Positions 17,854 to 24,982 of a stretch of DNA of 40,901 nucleotides are shown here, in pieces; position 1 is the stretch's first letter; each line of letters begins with the position of its first letter. The stretch comes from Verrucomicrobiia bacterium. GTDB lineage: Bacteria > Verrucomicrobiota > Verrucomicrobiia > Verrucomicrobiales > DEV007. The position numbers and the translations under genes are program-made. The stretch covers positions 1 through 40,901 of the forward strand of contig JAGRPC010000010.1 in the NCBI GenBank assembly GCA_020439925.1, read 5' to 3'. The notes under the pieces were generated by a model. The model saw only the letters and a list, made by a program, of their open reading frames with translations. It was not told the origin of the DNA and made no database searches.

Positions 17854-17881
17854 TTGACAACGCTTCACTTCGACATAGATT
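17854..17881 (+). promoter_or_regulatory. Predicted sigma70 promoter of rplM-rpsI
   Basis: A consensus TTGACA (17854-17859) is followed after 16 bases by TAGATT (17876-17881). This leaves a leader of roughly 130 bases before rplM at 18018, long enough to hold a ribosomal-protein autoregulatory structure, although only a small hairpin (CCTTG/CAAGG near 17938-17952) is evident by eye. Confidence 0.6.
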
Positions 17882-18017
17882 CCCGTCCCTCTCGACCCGG
17901 CACGGATTCATCACCCTGCAGGTCGGCCACATTCTCTCCTTGGAACTTCAAGGATTCCGGTGGCTGCACAACCTGAGTGGCCAAGTCGGCGAGTGGATAC
18001 AGGATACCCCATCGGAA

Positions 18018-18446
18018 ATGAAAACCTTTTCTGCCAAAGCCCAAGAAATCGAACGTCAATGGCACGTCATCGACGCTGACGGTCAGGTCCTCGGCGATGT
18101 AGCCGTAGCCGCCGCCAATCTCCTTCGCGGAAAAGGCAAACCTCTCTTCACCCCTCACGTGGATTGCGGAGATTTCGTGGTGATTATCAATGCGGCCAAG
18201 GTGCGCCTCACCGGAAACAAAGAAGAGGATAAGACCTACTCTTCCTATTCGGGATATGTCGGCGGCATGAAGCGTGAGTCGGTCGCGAAGGTGCGCCGTC
18301 GCCGCCCGGAGCTCATCGTTGAACGTGCCGTGAAGGGCATGATCCCCCACAATCGCCTCGGCCGTCAGATTTTCCGCAAGCTCAAAGTCTACAACGACGC
18401 CAACCACCCCCACGAGGCGCAGCAGGCCAAGCCCTACGAACTTTAA
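18018..18446 (+). CDS. rplM: 50S ribosomal protein L13
   Basis: A 142-residue L13 of normal length. Family landmarks are 'RQWHVIDADGQVLGDVAV' near the N-terminus, 'VDCGDFVVIINAAKV', the 'GYVGGMK' loop and 'AVKGMIPHNRLGR' toward the end. L13 is an early assembly protein of the large subunit. The ATG at 18018 is chosen because it gives the family-typical N-terminus; the 26 residues upstream in the same frame are not conserved. It is followed 18 bases later by rpsI, the standard rplM-rpsI pair, with a good promoter upstream and a terminator after rpsI. Confidence 0.97.
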   Translation: MKTFSAKAQEIERQWHVIDADGQVLGDVAVAAANLLRGKGKPLFTPHVDCGDFVVIINAAKVRLTGNKEEDKTYSSYSGYVGGMKRESVAKVRRRRPELIVERAVKGMIPHNRLGRQIFRKLKVYNDANHPHEAQQAKPYEL

Positions 18447-18464
18447 TCCGATCCCCTCACTGAA

Positions 18465-18854
18465 ATGAGCGATTCTTTCTCCGCCACCGGTCGTCGCAAG
18501 ACTGCCAGCGTACGTGTCACCCTCGTCCCCGGGTCCGGGCAGATTACGGTTAACAAGCGCCCCTTTGAGGAATACTTCGGAACTCTTTCCCTCCAGAACA
18601 AGGTTCTCCACCCCTTCCAGACGGCTAACGTCGCCAATCAGTTCGACGTGACGATCTCCGCCAAGGGCGGTGGAATTACCGGGCAGATCGGAGCGATCCA
18701 ACTGGGTATTGCGCGGGCTCTCCTCAAGTCGAACCCGGAGTTGAAAGATTCCCTTCGCGAAGGTGATCTCCTCACGCGTGATCCGCGTAAAAAGGAACGC
18801 AAGAAGCCCGGACAGCCCGGAGCCCGCAAGCGTTTCCAGTTCTCCAAGCGCTGA
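18465..18854 (+). CDS. rpsI: 30S ribosomal protein S9
   Basis: A 129-residue S9. It begins with 'ATGRRKTASVRV', has the central 'GGGITGQIGAIQLGIARAL' region and ends in the basic tail 'PGARKRFQFSKR', whose terminal Lys-Arg normally contacts the anticodon stem of P-site tRNA. Second gene of the rplM-rpsI operon. A strong intrinsic terminator follows about 35 bases after the stop. Confidence 0.97.
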   Translation: MSDSFSATGRRKTASVRVTLVPGSGQITVNKRPFEEYFGTLSLQNKVLHPFQTANVANQFDVTISAKGGGITGQIGAIQLGIARALLKSNPELKDSLREGDLLTRDPRKKERKKPGQPGARKRFQFSKR

Positions 18855-18890
18855 TTCGGGAATCTTCGTTTCCCAAATCCCTCAACAAGA

Positions 18891-18920
18891 AAGGCCGGAA
18901 TTTCCTCCGGCCTTTTTTGT
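18891..18920 (+). terminator. Rho-independent terminator after rpsI
   Basis: Nine-base arms AAGGCCGGA (18891-18899) and TCCGGCCTT (18906-18914) with a six-base loop are followed by a T-run. It lies between the convergent rpsI and phoU genes and may serve both directions, though the T-run is only good on the plus strand. Confidence 0.85.
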
Positions 18921-18938
18921 TGGTTTCCAGTCGGAAAC

Positions 18939-19742
18939 TCAAACCAGGCCTTCGCCGGATTCGGCAGCTCTTTCTTCAGCCAGCTTCTTCGCTGCCTTCT
19001 TCGCGCCGAGATGTCGAATGTCCTCCGCATTGATAAGAAAGACGGCGTCTTCGCCGATATTGACGGCATGATCACCCACTCTTTCGAGGCTGCGAACGAT
19101 GAAAATCAGATGCAGGAGTTGTTTCACCTGGCCGGATTCCTTGTCCATCCGCTTGCCGAGTTCTCGAATTACCTCCCGATGAACTTCATCCAACTCGAGG
19201 TCCTTGGCATAGAGAGAAACCGCCAGATCGGTGTTTCGTTCGACATAGGCGCGAATCGAGTCCTTGAGCAGCGCCGCGGCTTTCTCGTAAACCGGCTCGA
19301 TCAGGTGCATTTCGCTGAATTCCGGATGCTTCAGGAGTTTGCGGGCCCTTCGGGCGATGCTGCGAGCTTCGTCCGAGATCCGCTCGATGTTGTTGGCCAC
19401 CTTCATGCCGGTGATGATCTCCCTGAGATCCCCTGCCACCGGGTTGTACCGCATGAGGATCTCGAAGCTCTCCGCATCGATGCGGCGCTCAAGCTGGTTG
19501 ACTTCCTCCTCTTCGGCGATGGCTTCGTTGCAGAGATCCGCATTCCTGGATAGCAAACCCCGAACGGCATGCTGCAGATTCTGCTCGGCGATACTGGCCA
19601 TGCGCACCACACCGTTGCGCGCCTCTCGAAGGGCATGCTCAAAAGAGCCAAGAATATGGGCGGAATCGGTCATCGCGGGGGGGGGGTCGACTTTGACGGC
19701 AAGCCCCTCATCCAGGTGCGACTTCTTCCGTTGGGGGATCAT
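18939..19742 (-). CDS. phoU: PhoU-family phosphate signalling protein
   Basis: PhoU proteins are metal-binding helical bundles that link phosphate supply to the PhoR/PhoB system and to Pst transport. The protein shows the two PhoU repeats with the characteristic acidic motifs: 'ANNIERISDEARSIARRA' in the first and 'VRSLERVGDHAVNIGEDAV' in the second. Two starts are possible. The ATG at 19742 (267 residues) overlaps the TGA of the upstream plcP-like gene as ATGA, which suggests translational coupling. The ATG at 19673 (244 residues) gives a more family-typical N-terminus. A ten-base C run on the coding strand (19677-19686) lies between them, so slippage would uncouple the two starts. No pst or phoBR genes are in the window. 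Confidence 0.93.
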   Translation of the reverse strand: MIPQRKKSHLDEGLAVKVDPPPAMTDSAHILGSFEHALREARNGVVRMASIAEQNLQHAVRGLLSRNADLCNEAIAEEEEVNQLERRIDAESFEILMRYNPVAGDLREIITGMKVANNIERISDEARSIARRARKLLKHPEFSEMHLIEPVYEKAAALLKDSIRAYVERNTDLAVSLYAKDLELDEVHREVIRELGKRMDKESGQVKQLLHLIFIVRSLERVGDHAVNIGEDAVFLINAEDIRHLGAKKAAKKLAEERAAESGEGLV

Positions 19743-20596
19743 GTCAGGGCCAGACCTCGGCTGATCAGCCCCGCATTTTCCCCACTTTCGATGAAGTCAC
19801 TTTCCCTTATCCGGATGGCTCCGGCGAGGTCTTCCCGCGTTTGGAAATCGGTGTAGTGAATCAATTCAAACTCCCCCGGAACCTTCTCGACGATCGCCGT
19901 CAACGACTCGACCCAGTCACCCGAGTTGAGATAGTGGACTCCGTTCTCGAGACGTTTGTCCGCGGGTGTATGAATATGCCCGCAAATAATACCGCAGCAA
20001 CCCCGAACTGCGGCGAGTTCCTTGAGTTGGTCCTCGTAGCGGTCGACAAAACTCACCGCCGACTTGACCCTGGCCTTGATGGTCTTGCTGAGGGAAAAAT
20101 ACTCCTTCCCGCGAAAGGCTCGCCAGCGGTTGTAGAGGCGGTTGATCCCGAGCAGGATTTCGTATCCCTTCGCTCCAGCAATGGCGACCCATCGATGGCT
20201 CGTTGTGACCCGGTCAAATCCATCCCCGTGCACGACGAGATAATCCCCTTGGGGTGTCTTGTGAATGTACTCGTCAACAATCCGAAGATTGCCGAAGCAG
20301 ACCGGAAGGAATCGTTCGAGAATATCGTCGTGATTGCCACGCAGGTAAATCACCTCGGTCCCCTGCTTCTCCATCTTCTTGAGGACCGTCCGCACGAACT
20401 TGGTGTGCACCGGAAGCCACTTCCCTCCGCTCCGCAACGCCCATCCATCCACAATATCCCCGTTGAGGATCAATCGACGACAGGTTGTCGCCTTGAGAAA
20501 GGCAATCACCTCCTCCGCCTTGCTGTCACGAGTTCCCAGGTGAATGTCAGACAGGAAGATGGTGTGGTAGTCGTGTCGGCCGTTATTCTCTTTCAT
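19739..20596 (-). CDS. PlcP/LpxH-like metallophosphoesterase
   Basis: A 285-residue calcineurin-like phosphoesterase of the group annotated as UDP-2,3-diacylglucosamine diphosphatase but including PlcP, the phospholipase C-type enzyme of phosphate-starved bacteria. Metal-site motifs are complete: D17-x-H19 ('SDIHLG'), D47 ('GDIVDGW'), N88-H89 ('GNHD'), H123 ('HGDGFD') and H207-x-H209 ('GHIHTP'). The insert with 'INRLYNRWR' and 'VKSAVSFVDRYE' and the 'YLNSGDWVESLTA' segment are typical of the longer PlcP-like subgroup rather than the shorter LpxH. It is followed by phoU with an ATGA overlap and preceded by a GT4 glycosyltransferase 51 bases away. This context favours headgroup cleavage of membrane phospholipids to diacylglycerol; a lipid A role is the alternative. 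Confidence 0.88.
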   Translation of the reverse strand: MKENNGRHDYHTIFLSDIHLGTRDSKAEEVIAFLKATTCRRLILNGDIVDGWALRSGGKWLPVHTKFVRTVLKKMEKQGTEVIYLRGNHDDILERFLPVCFGNLRIVDEYIHKTPQGDYLVVHGDGFDRVTTSHRWVAIAGAKGYEILLGINRLYNRWRAFRGKEYFSLSKTIKARVKSAVSFVDRYEDQLKELAAVRGCCGIICGHIHTPADKRLENGVHYLNSGDWVESLTAIVEKVPGEFELIHYTDFQTREDLAGAIRIRESDFIESGENAGLISRGLALT

Positions 20597-20647
20597 GCTT
20601 CAGGGTGGTTGGGATAGGAAGAATGGATGCAAGGATACGAACCCGCC

Positions 20648-21808
20648 TCAAGCGCAGACGGAGGTCATGGATTCAACCTCTGAAGGAAGGTCGTCCGGGA
20701 CCTCGACTGCGCCTGCCAGTTCCGCCAGTTGCCTTTCGAACCGCTTCACGACCTTCCTCCAGCGAACCCTCCGGGCCGACTCCCGTGCTTCCTCCCTGAT
20801 TGACGAAAGGTCGCTCCCTGCAACAGCGAGAGCGAGATCGAGAAAGGCGGCGTCATCGTCGAAAGGAGCGACAAACCCGTTCTCCCCGTTGCGGATATGC
20901 TGGCGTGCCGCCGCATAGTCATAAGCAATCACGGCGAGACCACTCGCCATGGCCTCGAGAGTGACATTGCCGAATGTTTCGGTGATGCTCGGAAAAAGAA
21001 ACAGATCCGCCGAGGCATAATGCTCCGCAAGGGCATCTCCACGCAGAACTCCCGCATAATGGAACTCGGGGAAATCTCGTTTCAGTTCCTCAAGCTTGGG
21101 CCCATCGCCAACGAAGACCCCCTGGAAATCGGGTATCCGGCTGCGAATCGCCCGAAAAGCCTCCACCACCAGCGGCAGGTTTTTCTCTGCTGCGATCCGG
21201 CCGACACAGAGACCAACGATTCCTCCCGGCCCCACGCCCCAGGACTGCCTCAAGGCGATCGAACGTTTCTTCGGGTGGAACCGCTTCGTGTCGACTCCCT
21301 TCGGGAGCAATTGCAGGTTTTCAAACCCTTTCGCATCGAGATCCTCGATCACATCGCGAGAAGGGACAAAAGTGCACGAAGAACGATTGTGGAGACGTCG
21401 CAGATAGTTCAGAGTCGCCCGCTCCAGCAGCGGCAGACGGTAATGGGCGACATATTGCTGGAAGTTGGTGTGAAAGCCCGAGGCGGCAGGAATCGCGAGG
21501 GATCGGGCGGCGTTGATGGCGGAAGCACCAAGCGGCGTTTCGGTGGCCACATAGATCACATCAGGCCTGCGACGCGACCAGCGAGACTGGAGCACGAGCC
21601 GCATCGGAAATCCAAATCTCACTTCCCGGTATCCCGGCAACCCGATCGACGGGACCCCAAGTCCTTCCTCATCACAGGCAAGGATGGCGGGACGTATGAC
21701 ATCCACTTCATTCCCCCGCTCACGCAATCCGTTGACGAGGCGCTCCAAAGTGGTCGCGACACCGTTAGCTTGGGGAGTATAAGTGTCCGTGACAAAGGTG
21801 ATTTTCAT
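20648..21808 (-). CDS. GT4-family glycosyltransferase, Agt-like
   Basis: A 386-residue GT-B retaining glycosyltransferase. The N-terminal acceptor domain begins 'TFVTDTYTPQANGVATT', and the C-terminal donor domain has R204 and K209 in 'VGRIAAEKN' and the E-x7-E pair E277/E285 in 'ETFGNVTLEAMASG'. It resembles alpha-mannosyl/SqdX/Agt-type enzymes that build glycosyl-diacylglycerols or other glycolipids. It is the first gene of the minus-strand run agt-plcP-phoU; the plcP-like start is 51 bases downstream. In known phosphate-stress operons, Agt glycosylates the diacylglycerol released by PlcP. The sugar donor cannot be read from the sequence. No Pho box could be recognised upstream. Confidence 0.85.
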   Translation of the reverse strand: MKITFVTDTYTPQANGVATTLERLVNGLRERGNEVDVIRPAILACDEEGLGVPSIGLPGYREVRFGFPMRLVLQSRWSRRRPDVIYVATETPLGASAINAARSLAIPAASGFHTNFQQYVAHYRLPLLERATLNYLRRLHNRSSCTFVPSRDVIEDLDAKGFENLQLLPKGVDTKRFHPKKRSIALRQSWGVGPGGIVGLCVGRIAAEKNLPLVVEAFRAIRSRIPDFQGVFVGDGPKLEELKRDFPEFHYAGVLRGDALAEHYASADLFLFPSITETFGNVTLEAMASGLAVIAYDYAAARQHIRNGENGFVAPFDDDAAFLDLALAVAGSDLSSIREEARESARRVRWRKVVKRFERQLAELAGAVEVPDDLPSEVESMTSVCA

Positions 21809-22527
21809 GGCTTTTGGAGGGACTTGGTTAGGAAAGATCGGATGTTCAAATTCTGGATTCCGATCAGGGATCCCGGTTCAGAGAATCCATTTCCCCCGAA
21901 GACTCCCACAGACCGGAAGACTGGAAAGCAACACCTTCGTCACGTTAAACATCAGGGAGCCTTGATCGATACCGCCCCAAACGAGACGAGCCGCAGCCCG
22001 GACACCTGCCAATAATCCGGACTGCGGCTACCCCTCAACTCGGGTCTGGAGCGGCAGCAGAGCGATGAACAAGGGACACTCGCTGCCATTCCCTACCCTA
22101 AGGATCTTTTTTCCGGTGCTTCAAAGCGAAGGCACCGACAAGGCCACCTTCCCGGTCGCCTTGGGTCTGTTTGTGTGTCAAAAGTCTGTCCAACGATCGC
22201 CGCGCCCCAAAGCCTGCTCGGGTGCTTCCGGTAGGCATGGTCTTTTGCTGCTCCTGTTTCACTGCTGCTTTCATCCGGAAGATGGGCGGGATTCGCTGAC
22301 CATTGATAATACCAAAATATTAAGCTTTAACAACTCATATTTTAAAATTATTTCAGATTATTGTATCAAGATTGAGAAAATTTCAGCTCTGTGGAGTAAG
22401 TTTTTAAATTCTGAAGCCACCTGCACACCTTCCCCGTAGCCTGAAGAAAGTCGAAGCTAGTCGCCTGCAGCCGAGACCACTCCAGGCGCGGAGAGCAAAA
22501 AGAATCCCTCCCCCCCTGCCCCGCTTC
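21809..22527. other. 719-base intergenic region without a supported gene
   Basis: This gap separates the starts of the agt operon and the end of gntP. It contains a long imperfect inverted repeat (21989-22029) and an AT-rich patch at about 22295-22420 that differs strongly from the GC-rich surroundings. A 124-codon plus-strand frame at 22065-22439 has no family resemblance, odd composition and spans the AT-rich patch, so it is not called. No convincing Pho box, tRNA or riboswitch was recognised. Confidence 0.6.
21989..22029. repeat. Inverted repeat with 14-base arms
   Basis: Arms AGCCGCAGCCCGGA (21989-22002) and TCCGGACTGCGGCT (22016-22029) pair at 13 of 14 positions around a 13-base loop. 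Read on the minus strand the hairpin is followed by CGTCTCGTTT, a poor T-run. It lies about 180 bases upstream of agt and could be a leader structure of that operon or a weak distal terminator of the kor/gntP genes. Confidence 0.6.
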
Positions 22528-23994
22528 TTACTTCAACGGCAGCACCATGGCACCGGTCAACAGCAACACCAATCCGGCCAGCGACATCACCAGCATCATG
22601 ACGCTGACCGTCTTGAAGGTTTCCAGCGGCGTCATCCCTGTCATTCTCCCGATAACCCAGAAACCGCTGTCATTCGCCCACGATATCGGTTTTGATCCAC
22701 ATCCGATGGCCAGTGCCAGATACAATGCCGAATAGCTGAGGTCGGTTCCCATTGCGATGGGAGCTACCATGCCTCCGGCGGTAATCATCGCCACGGTCGC
22801 AGACCCCTGCGCGGTCCGAATCAGAGCGGTTACCAGATAGGCGACGGGAATGAGCATCAGAGTTCCCCTGCCTTCAATCGACGAACTGATTGATTCCGCG
22901 ATGTTCGTGTCCTTCAGAACGGACCCGAAAGCGCTTCCCGCCGCCGTGATGAGGATGACTATGCCGCCGCTGGCGAGAGCAGCCTGCACAGCCTCCCTCA
23001 CGCGCCCACCCTTTTTGGCTCGAATCAGGAGCAGCACCGCGGCACCGGCGGAAAGGATCAGGGCGATATTCTTGTCACCGAGCATCTTCATCACAGGCAC
23101 CTCGACCCCTTTCGCGCTCAGGACCGTCGCCCCCCCGATCAGTGCGAGGGGAAGAATGATCGGAAAAAGAGAGAGTCCCAGCGAGGGCAGCGGTCCGTCA
23201 TCGCCAATCACCGTCGCAATCCGGGAAGAATCGCCGACCTCCTCCCGCAAGGGAATTTCCCACCGCCGATTCGCCCAATAGGCATAGGTGATACCCGTTG
23301 CCACCGTGAAGAGCCCTAAAACCAGCCCACCCAGCATCATCGAACCGATCGTCACTTCATCACCGAAATACCCCGCCACCGTAAGCGGCCCGGGAGTCGG
23401 CGGGACAAGAGAATGGGCCATGGTGGCGCCGGCAACGATAGCAAGGATGTAAAGAAGATAGTCCTTGCCCGTCTCCCTGCGCATCGCCTTACCCAAGGGC
23501 ATGAGGAGATAAAACACCGTGTCAAAAAAGACGGGAATCCCGAGCGTGAAGGCACTTCCGGCGAAAGCGAAGGGCGTTCCCTTCACACCAAACAAGCGCA
23601 TCAGGGCTTCGACAATCCGTTTTGCCCCCCCGGAATCCAGAAGGCACTGCCCGATGATTGCGGCCATGGCAATTATCAGCGCGATGTCTCCGCACCCCTT
23701 CCCGAAAGCTTCCGTGAACCTGGAGACGAACCACTTCTTGGAGTGGACCAGCGCGGAGGCATGGGCGCCCGCAAGTTCCTCCGGAACCCTTTCAGGAATT
23801 CCCCCCGCCTCCGGAAACGCCACGACACGCTGATTTGACTCAAGTTTGGAGCGGTAAAGAAGCTCCGAAGGAGTCAGGGCAGCAACCGTCAAGCCGGCCG
23901 CAGTGAGAGCGATGAACGGATGCCAGCGAAAGAAGAGGATACCGGTGACGACAACAAAAACTCCGAGAAGGAGCAGACCGAGGGATCCCATCAT
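22528..23994 (-). CDS. GntP-family permease (gluconate/organic acid:H+ symporter)
   Basis: A 488-residue polytopic membrane protein of the GntP family, which imports gluconate or related hydroxy acids with protons. Visible family features are the hydrophobic N-terminus followed by a cytoplasmic or periplasmic loop, 'GIPVFFDTVFYLLMPLG', 'HSLVPPTPGPLTVA' and 'IRTAQGSATVAMIT' and the C-terminal 'GSKPISWANDSGFWV'. These correspond to the most conserved GntP segments. It starts 42 bases after korB on the same strand and may be cotranscribed. No gluconate kinase or dehydratase is adjacent, so the natural substrate is open; glycerate, gluconate and related acids are the usual family substrates. Confidence 0.93.
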   Translation of the reverse strand: MMGSLGLLLLGVFVVVTGILFFRWHPFIALTAAGLTVAALTPSELLYRSKLESNQRVVAFPEAGGIPERVPEELAGAHASALVHSKKWFVSRFTEAFGKGCGDIALIIAMAAIIGQCLLDSGGAKRIVEALMRLFGVKGTPFAFAGSAFTLGIPVFFDTVFYLLMPLGKAMRRETGKDYLLYILAIVAGATMAHSLVPPTPGPLTVAGYFGDEVTIGSMMLGGLVLGLFTVATGITYAYWANRRWEIPLREEVGDSSRIATVIGDDGPLPSLGLSLFPIILPLALIGGATVLSAKGVEVPVMKMLGDKNIALILSAGAAVLLLIRAKKGGRVREAVQAALASGGIVILITAAGSAFGSVLKDTNIAESISSSIEGRGTLMLIPVAYLVTALIRTAQGSATVAMITAGGMVAPIAMGTDLSYSALYLALAIGCGSKPISWANDSGFWVIGRMTGMTPLETFKTVSVMMLVMSLAGLVLLLTGAMVLPLK

Positions 23995-24036
23995 TTTCTG
24001 GATTGAGACGGCATTCCCTGAATCCCTCGCCCTTTT

Positions 24037-24960
24037 CTACTTCATCGAGGCAAAACGGCTAGAGAGCAGTTCCGCAGCCCCGGCTCCCCCGGTCTTTTCA
24101 CGGGTTGCGTCGATCCATTTCTGTTCGAGCTGGTTTTTCGTGGGACGGTCAGTTTCGTAGAATACTCCGAACTTTCCGGGATACTGGAGAGAGGCCAGAC
24201 GATAGGCTTCATTCTCGTCGGAAACATCGTGGCGGTCCGCGTCCTCCGGTGTGTTGTCCCATTTCTTCTCTTCGATGAGATCGAAGGTTCCTCCCTTTCG
24301 GGGATTGCCGTCGTCGAAAGCCCCAGGATAAAAGATGACACATTCCGAGAGGACCTCGACCACGCTGAAGCCGGGGTGCAGAATGGCCCGCTCAAACACT
24401 TCCATCATGTGCTTTACCTGGGTCGCATGGGTGCGCGCCACAAAGGAGGCACCGCCGTAAACGAGCTTTTTCATCGGATTGATCGGCTGATCAATCGCCC
24501 CGGTCGGGTCGGTCTTTGACTTGAAGCCCTTTGGGCTGGTGGGTGACGTCTGCTTCTTGGTAAGGCCGTAGACAAAATTGTCCATGACCACATAGGTCAG
24601 GTTTACATTCTTGCGGGCGGCATGGTCGAGATGGTTTCCCCCGATCGAATAGCCGTCGCCATCCCCCCCGAAAGCGAAGACATGCAGGTCGGGACGGGAG
24701 AGGCTCACACCGGTAGCGAAAGGAAGGGCGCGACCATGGATGAAATGGACCCCGTGACCGTTCACAAAGTAGGGAAACCGGGACGAACATCCGATACCCG
24801 CAACAGTGCAGATCTTCTCGTGGGGAATCTGAAGTTTCTCGAGCACCTTGAAGAAAGAGGCAAGAACGGCGAAGTCGCCGCAACCCGGACACCAGGTCGG
24901 GTGATCTGCCGTGAGATCTTTTTTCGTGATTGGCTTGGGGGTTTCTGCTGCGGTGGACAT
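24037..24960 (-). CDS. korB: 2-oxoacid:ferredoxin oxidoreductase, beta subunit
   Basis: A 307-residue TPP-binding subunit. The four [4Fe-4S] ligands expected in this family are present: C24 and C27 in 'WCPGCGDF', C58 in 'GIGCSS' and C207 in 'LSECVIF'. The TPP/Mg2+ motif is 'GGDGDGYSIGGNH' near residues 98-110. With KorA it oxidatively decarboxylates a 2-oxoacid, most likely 2-oxoglutarate, forming an acyl-CoA and reduced ferredoxin. The ATG at 24960 is used because the upstream frame overlaps the korA coding sequence. korA ends 22 bases before it. The subunit architecture and C-terminal extension match the 2-oxoglutarate group more than pyruvate oxidoreductases. Confidence 0.92.
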   Translation of the reverse strand: MSTAAETPKPITKKDLTADHPTWCPGCGDFAVLASFFKVLEKLQIPHEKICTVAGIGCSSRFPYFVNGHGVHFIHGRALPFATGVSLSRPDLHVFAFGGDGDGYSIGGNHLDHAARKNVNLTYVVMDNFVYGLTKKQTSPTSPKGFKSKTDPTGAIDQPINPMKKLVYGGASFVARTHATQVKHMMEVFERAILHPGFSVVEVLSECVIFYPGAFDDGNPRKGGTFDLIEEKKWDNTPEDADRHDVSDENEAYRLASLQYPGKFGVFYETDRPTKNQLEQKWIDATREKTGGAGAAELLSSRFASMK

Positions 24961-24982
24961 GAGAAAGTCGGGTGAAAATGGT

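Noticed and set aside
21809..21960. Possible Pho box upstream of agt
   Set aside because: A stretch near 21935-21955 resembles one half-site on the minus strand, but no pair of CTGTCAT-like repeats with proper spacing is present.
22122..22143. Hairpin GGTGCTTC/GAAGGCACC as a terminator
   Set aside because: One arm has a bulge and the T-run lies before the stem on the plus strand, not after it on either strand.
22065..22439. Plus-strand open frame of 124 codons in the large gap
   Set aside because: Composition changes abruptly inside it, no start signal or domain is visible, and the C-terminal third is read from the AT-rich patch.
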